The notes beneath the pieces were generated by a model. It was given only the letters and a program-made list of their open reading frames with translations, made no database searches and was not told the DNA's origin. Shown here piece after piece: positions 22,026 to 34,204 of a stretch of DNA of 64,000 nt; position 1 is the first letter of the stretch, and every line of letters begins with the position of its first letter. The position numbers were made by a program, and so were the translations under genes. The stretch is from contig VTFK01000552.1 of the NCBI GenBank assembly GCA_009617715.1, forward strand, positions 1 through 64,000, read 5' to 3'. This DNA comes from Plectrocnemia conspersa (taxonomy: Eukaryota > Arthropoda > Insecta > Trichoptera > Polycentropodidae).

Positions 22026-24930
22026 ATGCTACACCAGTAGGCCATATTTATTAACTTTATTATTAACTTTACTTTACATAAATGATACACAATAACGTTA
22101 TAATGTGTGATACTACAAGCACTTATACTTATTATTTTAAGCATTATTGACAAATAAACAAACTTTTAGTAAAAATAATTTATAATATTAACAATTTTTG
22201 AGATGAAAAATGCTATTATTTTTTTGCACTTTGCTAAGAGTATTTACATTTTTAATTTTAATATTTTTTGCATAAAAGTGAATAACACTTAAACACATGC
22301 TTTAAAAAAATTGACATCTGTTTGGGATAAGTCGCAGATGTGTATACATAAACCCCGAAATTACCAACTTGTACTTACAGTATTTAAAAAAAAATGTTTA
22401 TTGGAAGTACAATAAAGTAAGTGTTTAAATTTAAACTATCTACTTGAGAACCTTTTTGAAGTGCTGAAGTATTTCAGCGTTTTCCAGAGGAAGGGGAGCA
22501 AAAGATTCAGTGATCGTTTTTTCAACGTTTAGATTTCATTAAAAAAAAAAATCATAACATTTCATTAAATGACATACACTTTTCTGGCTAAATTAAATTT
22601 AATATTTCTTTACCAATTGACACTATATTTTCAGAATTTGGTACAATGATTATTCTATGGTGTATTAGCGACTTACTCATTAGAAGCAAGTTTTTTATTT
22701 CCAAGAGAGATAATCAGCTATTTTGAGAGGTAAAATTAATTTAACTCGCATTTTCTGAATATGTTGTTTGTACACTTTCAACTCTCGTGTGAGAATTAAC
22801 TTTTTATACCTAATTATTGTTGTGGTGATTTTTTTTCTCTCTTGAGAATAACAACTGTTTCAGATAAAACTGGATTTTGTAAAAAAATCACTTTTACATA
22901 TATAACCGCATTTTTACACGTTTATAAACATAGTCCACAAATAAGCCTAAATATTTTTTTTAAAATTATTTTTGCCGTCATTTTCAACCTAATTTTAGTA
23001 TAAAAATATTTTTATTTTTGAATTTGAGAAAATCATGCATTTAAGGGTTAAACATACTCGTGAGTAATAGATTGTTTATGTATGTGGCAAGTAATAACAT
23101 CAAATTAGTTATAATGTAACATAAACATGATTAAAAAAGTGATGCGTGCTAGTGCAATAATAAGCTGTTTAATTACCATATCATATAATTAGTCAATGGA
23201 AAAAATAAAATAAGGTGTATGAGTAAATTTATAAAATAAACCTGGCTTCATTTATAACTCAATTGAGATATCACACGAGGTTATTAAATGTCCGACAGTT
23301 TTTTAAGTTATAATCTATTTTTGTTCCAAAATAATCTAATTCCCATAGATATTTTGTAACGTACCATACCCATTCATGTGTGCGACACAAACCTATCACA
23401 CCAATTAAGCCACGTCTTGTCATGTCCCTACAGATTAGCACAATTAACCGTACAAAACACAGCTGCATCCTCTTCAAGTCCCTGTCAAATCAGCAAGACG
23501 TGGCATAATGTGTCAATTCACATGCGATATTTATCTATTGGCCTCATCGGTAGATCCGACCCTTACCCTACACTTACCCTTCGTGTAGTTTCGACCGTGT
23601 GTGAGTAACATAAAATAAGAAGACGTGAAGCCCTCAGACCAGAAATTGCAAATGGGACTTGTGATGTTGGAAACTTTATTAATGCGTATCCCCCGCGGAG
23701 ATATTACCGACGTACAAGTGTTCCGGATATTAGGCGAACTCGGATGAGATGCAAAGAGTATTCGCTTCGGAATGGATGAACTTGGATGCGCAATAATTTC
23801 TCGAGTTTAAATGGTTCATTGTTATGTATGTAGCGCGAGCGTTAATCATAAATAAAGGAGAAACTTCCAAAGTATGGATTGGCACACACCTGGTGGTGTA
23901 CTGCAACGATTAAGTGTAGAAAAATAAGCTTCAAGCTATAATGTGCGTGTTTATAATGATATGGCATGCTATGTTATTAATGATACGAAAATGTGTCACT
24001 TTCTTCGACTTGAGCATGTTTGGTGTTATAAGATTATTTTTTTTGCAAATCTGGAGAAACTTGGTCATTTATTACCAATTTATCGAGAGTAACAAAATAG
24101 TCAATAACAGCTGTATAATCATCGAATTAACACCTTATATTGATAAAACTGAGATCTATTAAAAGCTGTTTTACTTTTGATATTATTTATTGTGAATCGG
24201 TTGCAATCGAAAAATTTAATTGGTATACCAGCTATATACTACATGTCTGACATTATTAATTCAGTTACTTAATAAACACTTAGTTAATAAAAGCGTTTAA
24301 CTGCAACAAGTAGTGGCAGTAACCGAGAGAAATAAAATCGCGAGTGCCTCCCTTGAATTGAATTGTTTATTGTTTCGCCAGCGGAATATTAATTGAAAAT
24401 ATCAATATTAATTATTATTGCGAGTGCAACTTCTAGACATAAACGAAACGCGTATTAATTACGTTGATGTCTCGCGTTCAATTTGCCCTCAGGAGGGTTT
24501 AACCCTCTTCAACTTTATGATGGAACTGTGCTTTGCATAACTGAGCTGGTTTGCTAGCAAGCGCCGAATATCATAATTGGGGTCGAATTAATATAGATAT
24601 GTTAGAGATGTGAATTTACGGCAGTTTGGCCGCAACGCATTGCACATAATTGAATATGCAAAATATCATGTATTAAATGTTTAAAATCATATTAGAAACT
24701 ATCATTAAAATGATGATGAAGTTACTAACGAAAAATGCGTGAAAGACATAAAAATACTACTACTTCTCATCAATAATCAACAATTGACAAAAAACCGATG
24801 AAAGTAAAATATAAAAATAATAATAATCATTCTGTTATTTTATAATATATTTTCAAAATTAAACGTAAACTTGTAAAACTAAAATCAACAGATCATTATG
24901 GAAAGTAACTTAGTTGCTAAAAAATAAACA
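22026..24930. other. Unassigned spacer
   Basis: I looked here for the LINE's ORF1 (gag-like, CCHC zinc knuckles) in the minus sense and did not see it. 23290-23610 and 23640-23900 are slightly GC-richer. Short open frames at 23271-23477 (minus), 23378-23608 (plus) and 23941-24162 (plus) lack recognisable motifs. Confidence 0.5.
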
Positions 24931-24934
24931 CACA

Positions 24935-26065
24935 AAAATTACTCGGTAAAACTGGAAATATCATAGCTGACACGGATCAGGGTAAGGCAGAGATGTTAGC
25001 TGACACTTTCTCTGTATCGTACGAACTCACTAAAATTTTTAAACACTCTTAAACTGAAAACTATGTAAATAGATCGATAAGAAAAATGTAACCATCCGCG
25101 GTAGATAATGATTTAATTCGCAAAATAATTATTAAAAGCTTCTTGGAATTTGCATTCATTAATTAGCAAACATCTTTAATGCCGGCCTATTTTTTGGAAA
25201 TTTCCCAACCATTTAAAAAATCGCTAAAATGCATCCAATAAAAAACCCGATAAGTATCATACAATCTCGATTAGTTAGCTAATTACATTTAGTAAAATTA
25301 TGAAAAAATAAACCTTATGCGTTTAAAATAATATTTGGAAATAAAATTATTAACGACAGTTTGTCATCCGCGAAAATCACTCGACAACACATCAACTTAA
25401 TAGTTTAACGGAGCCCATATGCTCTAATTTTAATATGACGAAGAGGGTGAGTATTTAATATTGGATATAGAAAGAGCTTTCGACACAGTATGGCATGACG
25501 GTTTGATTCATAAAATATACAATTAAAAAACTCCTGACTATTTGCTACGTTTAACACGCTAATTGTTTGCTATGTTAGCTATGTTGTTTCGCTAAATAAT
25601 GAACAATCGATCCCGCGTAAAATTTCAGCCGGAGTTCCTCAGTGATATTTGCTCGGGCCGTTTCTCTTTATCTTGTATACGAAAGATATTCCAAAAATAA
25701 AAAATACGCGTTTATCTATGTCAGGGTCTTAAACAAATCGCGAATAAATTACAATAATCTTTTGAAACCTTAAATGAATATTTTGAGAGGTGGAAAATTA
25801 AAATCAACATAATTGAAACATAAACAATTATTTTCACAAAACGTAGACAAATTCAGCCATCACTTATCCTAAGTCAAGAGGGCAGTAACGTAAAATAAAA
25901 TTAAGCGTTAAATACACAGGGCACCTGGATTCCAAGCTTAAACTTAATAAACACATTTTGGAATTTCGCTCTAAAGGGCTTGCCGCCATTGCGGCCCTTC
26001 GACTGATATTTTATAAAAAAAAAGCGCGCTTACTATAAAAAATAGTTTTAAATATGTTTGTAAAA
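24935..26065 (+). pseudogene. Jockey-like LINE remnant (family X, copy 2): pre-RT to post-RT
   Basis: In order I read KTGNIIADTDQGKAEMLADT at about 24947-25006 (the conserved block before the RT), and decayed NYRPISLL-type residues near 25250-25300. Fingers-type residues (SAKITRQHIN) lie near 25365-25400. ILDIERAFDTVWHDGLIHK lies at about 25462-25518 (block A with first Asp), ISAGVPQ and LLGPFLFILYTKDI at about 25624-25686 (block B), and further decayed sequence to a KGLAAIAALR stretch near 25975-26000. Many stops and frameshifts are present. The DNA is clearly related to 3769-4640 and to the minus-strand copy at 34205-35060, for example in the ggaaatatcatagctgaca word shared with the latter. 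No endonuclease is present. Confidence 0.82.
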
Positions 26066-26244
26066 TTATTTATATTATTGAAATAAACGTTTTAAAAAAA
26101 TATGTTATTAATTATTATCATTGTCAGTTTGTAGTTGAAACTAAACAGGTACTAGTTCGAAGCTTTTCTGCTTGAAAAAATATTCTATAATGATAAAAAA
26201 ATTAATATTATAAAAAACATAATATTTTGTAATTAAGTAGTATT

Positions 26245-26303
26245 TTAATTAAAGAATATATTAGAATACTTTTTTTAATTAAAGAATATATTCGAATACT
26301 AAT
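26245..26303. repeat. Tandem duplication, two copies of about 29 bases
   Basis: taattaaagaatatatt followed by gaatact occurs twice in a row, differing at one base (tagaatact against tcgaatact). Confidence 0.8.
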
Positions 26304-26820
26304 ATTTTTTTAATATTCCGATAGTTGAGAACCCTTAACCCTTTGAGAAGTATCGCCGTACATGTGCGGTGGTCGATCATTCACTGTTTTGAGGTACCCC
26401 AGATAGTTAAATATTTACATATATAACTGAAGAAATAATAAATAAAAAACATTAAATTAAATAATATTTTTTAAATTTGAATTAATGTTAATTATTATTT
26501 ATATAGAAAATAATTTAAGAGTACGAAATAAATTGATATAGCTAAAAATATTGTTCATTAATTTTTTTAAATATTCTTAGCCTCTGTATTATTATAGTAA
26601 AATACACAAAAGCCGAATAATATATAATAAATATGTAAAATAAATTAACGAAATTTATTAATAAAAAGTGTAAAAATAAATTATTAAATAAATGCAATTT
26701 AAAATAATAATAAATAAAAACCAGCAGAAATAATTATGTAAAAATCAGTAAAATTAACTCTGTCCCAGGTATATAGTAACAAATTAACAAATATGTATAA
26801 ATTAACTCATTACTCAAAGG

Positions 26821-26985
26821 GTATATCAAATTCGCCATATTTTATCCTTCAATAGATATGTCACCAGTTTATCCATCAAATACCCTTCTCATTATATATT
26901 CTCCGTAGATATTAAATAGGTCAGGTGATAGAATGCGCCCCTGTCTTACACCTATTCCAATTTTGAACTTATTTAATTTCAAGCT
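26821..26985 (-). pseudogene. RTE-clade (BovB-like) LINE fragment, reverse transcriptase
   Basis: On the minus strand one frame reads KFKIGIGVRQGRILSP, then DLFNIYGEYIMRRVFDG, stop, TGDISIEG, stop, NMANLIY. This follows the RT block of RTE elements: GVRQGCILSPxLFNxYxEYIMR, then a short linker, GIxIxGRxINNLRYADD. The catalytic YADD itself is replaced by decayed sequence just after NLIY. In-frame stops show it is dead. Sequence up to about 27060 may belong to the same copy (an MGVP stretch in another frame). The piece is distinct from the jockey-like LINEs because of the VRQGC-type block B and the EYIMR motif. I cannot tell BovB proper from other RTE elements without a tree. Confidence 0.75.
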
Positions 26986-29900
26986 GTGTTGGGACTCCCA
27001 TATTTGACAATACATCCCAGATGAATTACCATTTTACTCAATTTTGTCTACATCAGAATTCCTTAATATCTTTGCATTAAATGGTTAATAATAACTTATT
27101 TTATTATAAATTGTATTTTAATAATTTAATTTCAATATTAATATAAAAGTAATTGCCTTTTAAATGATGATACAGGATAAGACTTGTGGTTACGTAAAAT
27201 ACGCAAAAGCTTATTACATTCATAAGTAATACAATATAGTCATAACGATAAAATTGTACATACTTTAAAACCAACAATGTAATCATTCTGTAATATATAT
27301 ATGTATATATAAAACGATATTTTTATGAAAGGCATGCATGATAAAATTCTTATCATATGAAATAAATAAATTGGTGATGAAAAAAACTACATGAGTTATT
27401 ACCGACAGCATTAAAACGCTAATCCAAAAAAAATAATTGCTATGGATATAATTTAAGAAAAAACGACGTGAAAAAATATTATATGATATATAACATATAA
27501 ATCTTGATTCATCCTGTATTATTCGCATACGATACATTTTATACATTATGTGAATATGATCGTAAGTTCAAAGATTTATTTCCAACAGTTGAGCAACTAC
27601 TTAACCCTTTACGAATTATTTAGCACTAACTTGGATCTCTTAAGTTTTTAACTGTAACTTGGAACTAATGTTTTCCGCCTTTCTAAACCCAGAAAGTTTA
27701 AATAGATACTTACAAATATATACATATATCGATTTAATTTATAATAAAATTATTCAGACGATAGAAACCTTTAAAGTAAAGGTGAAAGATTTAAAAATGA
27801 GCATTAAAACACGAAATCTACCTTGTAAGGTTTGCGAGCGAAGCCTCAAAATGTCATGCAATCAAAAGAGCACAAAGCTCTATTGCCACTATGCCGGTGA
27901 TTCATACACAATAAATATTATTTTACTGTATATTAAATGTTTCTTCTTACCTGCAACAAAAAAAAAATATAATATAAATTAAGACGCAGTATTATTATTA
28001 TTTGAAGCACACCGACTGTATTTTTTATATATCTAATGGTAATATATCACGTTAAGAAATTACTCTTTTATTGCGAATCGTAAAGGTAAAAGGTACCAAG
28101 AGAGGCGCTTCAGCCCCATCAAAAGCCAAAAAATAGGGTTATAACGACGAACTTTAACGGCGTGTAACGGGCAACGCCAAAAGCAGGGCCAGGTGGACCC
28201 AGACCTTTTTTTGGGATACAGCCAGCAATTTGAAATGGTACGAAATACAAGTATATCTTGAATATCACATAACTCTATGTATCTGGGTGGTAAAAAATAT
28301 AGTAATTGCAAAAAGTGCTAAAGGATAATAAAAACTTAATTCTGTTTTTTCTAATATTTATTTTAGGCAGAGATAAATTTAGTAGCTATAGATTCTGCAA
28401 TTTTCATTAACAGTGATTAATGTTATAGCTATTAAATTTTAGCGAGAAATAATAATTTGTTAATTTTTACATACATCATAAACAATGTGATTATGTTTAG
28501 TGAAATATAGTGATTAAAAAAATGTTTCTTAATATAAATAAATTTTCTTAAATAATTAATATAAAACTATTTTCAAAACCTAAATGTTATTTTAAACAGC
28601 TTTTAGAGGATATTTTTAATTAATGATTAATAAAACCTTTATTTATTCAACTTTCGTATTTCAAATATAATATTAATTTTCCAACCACAAAATTAGAATA
28701 CAAATTTTTCATAAAATCAAGTGTACTCAATTAATTAACCATACCACCGATTCTTAAAAAAAACTCTCCACCCCTCTACCCCTAACTCTGATAATTTGAA
28801 GATCGCAGGAACAGCGAGTGGGAGGAGGAGAGTTAAAATAAAAATTTCCTTTTTAAATTGAGGAGATGAGATTTTTAATTGGGAGCGCTACCGTCTTGGA
28901 ATCGAGAGTGGCTCCCGGAATAAAAATGAAATAAAAAACTACCCGAGCTAAAAAATATTATTTTTCTCAAGGGTCCACTCGCGGAATACTTTGCATTCGA
29001 AGGAGAAAGATAAAAATGGCGAAAATTAGACGAGCGTGTCCGATTGAACTCGCTTTAACACGTTTCGTAATAAGCGATTTATATAATTAGAGCGTGCTTC
29101 GTGTATAATCGATTAACTAACATATTAATCTCTAGATCTGTTATATTATGTGCGCGTGATTAATTATCTTGTAAAGCGGTCGATAGAAGGCTTTGATAGT
29201 TTGATGATAAATTGCCATTGGGAAAGTGCTTGGCCAAGAAATATAATGAAAGTAATTAACATAAGTTACATTAGATAGTGTGACTTTTTGTAAACTGTTT
29301 ATTTAGCAATATACAATATATAATATAACGAAACCTATTATAAAATTATGTTAACTGACAAACACAGTAGAGAGATATTTATACATCGGCAAATAAACAT
29401 ATAATTGCTAACAAAATTTTATGATAGAAAGTGCTTATTGAAAAAATATGTGTTTTCATCTTTAATATACATTTTCTACGTTTGCCATGAAAACTGTAGT
29501 TAATTTTCGATACCATTTAGATAAGAAATATCACTACATATAACGTAAAATTTTAGTTATAATTGTTAGCATAATGCTTTCTGAATTTATAAAACACCAC
29601 AAAGTTAAACGTCGAAACGTATTGATTCAATCGTATTTATTCTCCTATTTATGCTATATTTCTATGGCTATAGGTGCATATATAATATGGGCAGAGAGGA
29701 AAAATTGCGACGATCCGGGAATGTTACCCGCGCGTGCATTTTAAAAATTTTCTTTCGGCTATTCTCACTCTCCATATTTTCCTCCAGAGTTTGTTCATCC
29801 TTCAGGATTACGTTCGACACTGATGGCCATTTAGACTCGAAACGTACGCGCCACAACGCGACGATCGCGAAAAAAAAACAGCGAAAACAAAGGAAGAAGG

Positions 29901-30349
29901 AAGAAAAAGAAAGAAGGAAACGTATTTATAGAGAGAGAAGAGAGGCGAGAATAGGCAAACGGCACACGAAGCGGTTCAATTACATTTGAAATCCGATTTG
30001 TGATTACATTATGTCGCGTTGTCCCGCGGGCCGCATTGGATCTAGCTTGTTCCAAGTACATTTTATTTGGATTCGTTGAACTATGACTTTCTGAACTCAC
30101 ATTGCATAAAAGTAAGTATAATAACATCAACATTTTTTTGCCGAGTAAAATATTTATTTGAAAGCTTTTGCGTAGATAATCGGGCAAATAACGTAGTAAG
30201 CCTCTAGGATAAATATATTAGAAAACATCTTGATAAAAAAAAACACATTATTTTTAATGGCTTTCATTACTTATCTAAAATATTACCTTTGCTTAAAAAA
30301 TATTTAAAAAATTATCTTATATAATTATCAAATTAGTTTCTTGGTAATT
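26986..30349. other. Unassigned spacer
   Basis: There is no recognisable gene. The plus-strand frame at 27659-27982 (107 codons) includes four Cys in LPCKVCERSLKMSC and KLYCHYAG, but no known zinc-finger pattern fits and I do not call it. 28060-28311 has a minus-strand frame without motifs. 28790-29260 and 29650-30060 are GC-richer; the latter has overlapping frames on both strands (29651-29989 plus, 29831-30187 minus), one highly basic, that look like composition effects. Confidence 0.5.
27941..27972 (-). promoter_or_regulatory. Possible recursive (ratchet) splice site
   Basis: On the minus strand a run of ten T is followed by GTTGCAG joined directly to GTAAGAAG, the junction falling between 27951 and 27950. 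A polypyrimidine tract plus CAG followed at once by GTAAG is the form of zero-length-exon ratchet points in long insect introns. In a window this size a CAGGTAAG octamer is expected about once or twice by chance, so the case rests on the good T tract. It would only make sense if the window lies in an intron of a minus-strand gene. Confidence 0.25.
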
Positions 30350-30640
30350 AAATTATAAGTGAACAATTTGGTTTTCGCGAAATGCATACAACGACTCAAA
30401 AACTTGATCGGTTAAATGAACACAATTCTGATAATTTTAACATGAAAAAAGTACAGAATACTAGACATAAAAAAACTAATTCGACACCATTTGGCACGAC
30501 AGTTTAACCTCTAAATTATCTTAATATTATATAAGGCCCCTAATTATCATATATACATAATATGCTCAAACAATAAATTTCAAAGCTATATTATTTTGCT
30601 AAATATTGAACTCTCGATACCGCATTAAATTCATCCGAAA
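30350..30640 (+). pseudogene. Heavily decayed jockey-like RT remnant (family X, copy 3)
   Basis: EQFGFREMHTTTQKLDRLNE at about 30361-30421 matches the fingers block of family X (EQFGFRKNHSTTHQLNxLxE). Near 30481 TPFGTTV-like residues correspond to the FDTVWHDGLI block in another frame (ttcgacaccatttggcacga). Downstream to about 30640 some DNA words (aataaatttcaaagctata, aaatattgaactctcgatac) still resemble the corresponding part of 3769-4640 and 34205-35060. There is no intact motif, so this is a fossil. Confidence 0.6.
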
Positions 30641-32320
30641 AATTTATCGCAAACAATTCACCGCCAGCAATTTATCGACAATAATCTGCCGCATTAAGTG
30701 ATCGCATGAATAATTTATACAAATGAATGCTAGCATATATTATCACCAGACTAATTATATAATTTATAAAATTAATTTTTTTGTGTGGCACGACAATCAT
30801 TATTTTTTTGCTTCCATTTATATAATATTCCAATATTAAAGTTAGAAAATACAATTGCCATTTGATAACAGAAAAACTGATTTATATCAAGTCAACACAT
30901 GACTGTAATACGATCTTAAAAGTTTAGACGTTTTCAAATTTGAGAATAAATAAAAAAAAATCATTACAAGCGCAAATAATCCACATAATTGAGAGTACAC
31001 TGTATTTGATATTTAAATTCTAAACTAAATATTTTGACTATATACTACAATAATAAAATAAACCAAGCCAATATTTTGCATTACAAAGTATCACACATTA
31101 ACCTAATTAATAGTCGTATGCGTTTTAGCTACTACCTCGACAATGCACCGGAACTGCCACATTGTGTTACTTACTATTTTTATATTATATCCATCACTTG
31201 TATCTTCTTAATTGGAATAGCGATCGCGCTCTCGCGAGACCATTAACCACATTACGCTTATTCACAATAATTGGATTATGTGCATATTGTAATATAATAC
31301 AATATACAATCGAAGTGAGCGTTGGAACATCCCGCATCTAGACCGTGTCGCCATCGGAAGGAAAGCGTCACGAACTAAACTAAATATTGCGACTTAATTG
31401 GACGGAACGTCTTCTAATGTAAACAGAAGGCAGCGAGGGACGCGCCGTCCCTCTTCCTGCGACCCTGATCTGGCATCCAGACGGCCCTCGTGACCCCACC
31501 GAGCCACCCTCGGAGCCTTCGAGGACACAAAAGGATCGCAGACTGTGTAATTGTTCAATAAGCTCATTGGCGATTCGACTCGCTCGAGGCTACTGCGAAC
31601 TTTTATCTAATTCATTTAATCCGTGAAAGGAAAATATTATTATCTATAAACTCAACGAAGCTTTACAAATTACTATTTAAATCCTGCTATTGATATTATT
31701 CTTCACATAGAATTTTACCATAAATAAAGCCATTTTTTACATAGCTAAGAAGAAAACTTTTTAGCGACTTATCAGATCGATCAAAAGTGGCTCATAATTT
31801 ATAACCCTTATTAAGACAGCGTCGAATGCATCCATATCGTCTTATCCTCTCGTTTTTCCGCATCTAAGGCGGCGCATAAGGGGTTTGGAGGGCCTATCCG
31901 AGGTTTATATCTTCTACGTGACCCAATTAACGTCGATAGATGGCACTAACTGCAGACATTTGACCTCGGCGGGGTAAGTATTAAACGTACAAGTACATAC
32001 TGTGGTCAGCAAGCGCCTCTGGGGATGCCGTTCATATCGAATCGCTCGGAAAATCCAGGGAAAAGCCAATAAAGCGGCGTATTCATTGGCCAGACGCTAT
32101 CGGATATCGCATAAACATTTTGGAGTGTCGATTACATGTATGTTATATTGGTATATACTCGTATGAAAATCAACGGAGAATATCTCGAATTAACTGAAGG
32201 TTTTCTATATTGATTAATATGGCTAAAACCAAACATAAAGCAAACTTCACTTTGAAATTTTATACGACGTACAATGAAATCTATTCAATTTTTTTACGAT
32301 TGATAGACACAGCTAATCTA
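30641..32320. other. Unassigned spacer with a GC-richer island
   Basis: About 31300-32110 is markedly richer in G+C and CpG than its flanks. It includes a self-complementary word (gggacgcgccgtccc, 31438-31452) and a GGGTAAGTA splice-donor-like site at 31972-31980. No protein motif is recognised. See the finding on a candidate exon at 31869-31973. Confidence 0.45.
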
Positions 32321-32327
32321 ATTCTAA

Positions 32328-32511
32328 CCAATGATTGACAGTATGCCAAAAAGGGTTGCGGCTGTACTGAATGCTAAAGGTGGGGCTACTAAACATTAAA
32401 AATATGCTTAAAATATACACTTTAAATAGCCATAATCGGTTTTTTATTTATATTTTTACGTTTTTTTTATATAATTTAACGGGGTGTCCCAATATTATGG
32501 CCAAGGCTGTA
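32328..32511 (+). mobile_element. 3' end of a Tc1-like transposon
   Basis: One frame at 32328-32399 reads IDSMPKRVAAVLNAKGGATKH followed by TAA. This is the typical C-terminus of Tc1-type transposases (SMPRRxxxVIxAKGGxTKY, then stop). About 80 bases later ggggtgtcccaatattatgg and ccaaggctg end next to TA (32510-32511), matching the inverted-repeat end of Tc1 elements (read inward from the end: CAGCCTTGGCCATAATATTG). The sequence upstream of 32328 is stop-rich and not recognisable, so the copy is 5'-truncated or very decayed. The left inverted repeat was not found. Confidence 0.85.
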
Positions 32512-33714
32512 TATTAATATGATTTGTAAGATACCTACGCTTTACTACGCCTTTCTCTAATTCAATATATAAAGAGGCTTAGGAACAGTAGCTCACGTCA
32601 GAACGTTTGTCTAAACATAGCTATAAATCTTGTGAGAAGGGATAGAAACGTAAATAATTTAGATAAATTTACCATATTCATAAGAAACAAGAATTGCCGA
32701 TCGCATGTGTATATCGCTATTCTATCTGTTACCTTAAAAATTAAACTAAAGTTAGAGTAAAACTAGGTCTAGATGCAACGTAGAAAATTTTTTACATATG
32801 TAAGTGTACATGGTTATTAATATTTTAGTCTCTATCCTTTACTAATCAGCTGAAGTACAAGTAATTGTCAGTACTATAGATAAAACAGCTGACTGTGATA
32901 ATCTAATAATTAAAATACTGTTTAAAATGCGGTTTTCGTTTATAAAACCAAAGGGTATGACATATATTTAAAAATACAATAATAATTGTTTACAACAAGA
33001 TCATACATCATAAATAAATAGCATTGTACCGGCTGGGAAATCAACGAAAGTATGTATGATTTTAAATTATACTAAGTTATTTTTATACATAAATCAATGC
33101 GCAATCATAAGTAAATATACGTATCTAATCGTGTATGCTATTTATGTATATACACAACCTATGTAATGAATATGTATTTATTAATTTTAATAACACTATA
33201 TATGTAGGAGTAAATACGGGGTGGTACGGTAAACATCCAAAATGGTCTCAACGATGAGTGCTCTTGAATATACGGCTTAATTGGACGACGGCATTATAAT
33301 TATAATGTGTATACAGGACGACCAAAGTGGCTTTATGAGGAGGCTATCCTTTTCAGTTTTTATTACACCATAAAATGAAAGCCTTAAATAATAACAAGCG
33401 ACACTTTAATATAAAGCCCTCGGAGGTTTAAAACCGGAAAATTAGCACACGAATTATAAAATAATCACATTGAGGCGAGGCACTCTAATTTATTAGTTTG
33501 CTAATAAAATGTATGCATATTATAATGCAAATAAAAGACTAGGTATGAATATTTGTATATACACCTATGTATATGTTTTATGCATATACCTTTTATTACT
33601 CGATAATAACACTGTTTAACTTTTGAATAGTATTATATAAATATATATTAGTGAATGGATGAGATTTACCAAATTAAAAATTAGTGAGAAAATAATTAAA
33701 TGATATATAATGAT
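32512..33714. other. Unassigned spacer
   Basis: This is AT-rich DNA with a GC-richer patch at about 33210-33480. I see no gene, RNA or transposon signature. Confidence 0.5.
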
Positions 33715-33885
33715 AATTTTGATATCATAATCACTATAAATAATTCTCTAATTAAAAAAAGAGATGATATAAAATATTTAGGTCTACTTTTAGATAAAAA
33801 TTTAAATTTTTAAAACCATATTAATCATATAACAAAAAAAATTAGCAATGTCGAAAAATTTATACAGGTTTTAAAATATGATATA
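33715..33885 (+). pseudogene. LINE fragment, post-RT region
   Basis: The frame reads INNSLIKKRDDIKYLGLLLD, then KNLNF, stop, NHINHITKKISNVEKFI. The pattern IKYLGxxLDxxLxWxxHIxxIxxKI is the post-catalytic block of jockey/CR1-like reverse transcriptases. It lies upstream of, and therefore out of order with, the block A/B piece at 33995-34196, so the two are separate insertions or a rearrangement. Confidence 0.6.
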
Positions 33886-33994
33886 TTATTGTAAAAAACT
33901 AGATAAAATATTTATTATGCATATATTTATATTCATCTAACATATACATATGTCCTGCCCTTGAAGTTAAGGGAAAATACGTAAGTAAAAAAAA

Positions 33995-34196
33995 GCATTC
34001 GACAATGTTTGTCATGAGCTGGTTCTTTAGAAGTTAGGCAGCTTTGGTTTCTTGAATGGTCTTGTTAGTGTTATGTAAACTATGGCAAGCTCATTCTGGT
34101 GTACCACAGGGAGCTAATCTGGGTTCTCTGTTATTTTTACTCTTTATTAAAGATATAAATACGGCAATTAATAACGAAAATTTTATATTTATTTAA
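33995..34196 (+). pseudogene. LINE fragment, RT blocks A and B
   Basis: AFDNVCHELVL, stop, KLGSFGFLNGLVSV corresponds to block A of the RT. After a frameshift, SGVPQGANLGSLLFLLFIKD and then INTAINNENFIF gives block B and what follows. These are closer to the 19-22 kb LINE (AFDKVNHALLVKKLSNFGF, GVPQGSNLGPLLF, INDIETAIEHSDF) than to family X. The piece ends close to where the minus-strand family X remnant starts, so the two fragments abut head to head or tail to tail. Confidence 0.7.
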
Positions 34197-34204
34197 GATT
34201 TCGA

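Noticed and set aside
27659..27982. 107-codon frame with CKVC and further Cys/His, like a zinc finger
   Set aside because: The spacing fits no zinc-finger class I know and the rest is AT-driven Ile/Lys/Tyr.
29651..30187. Basic 112-codon plus frame and 118-codon minus frame
   Set aside because: They overlap antisense. The Lys/Arg-rich part comes from a purine-rich simple-sequence run, and the minus frame's Phe/Leu run is its mirror.
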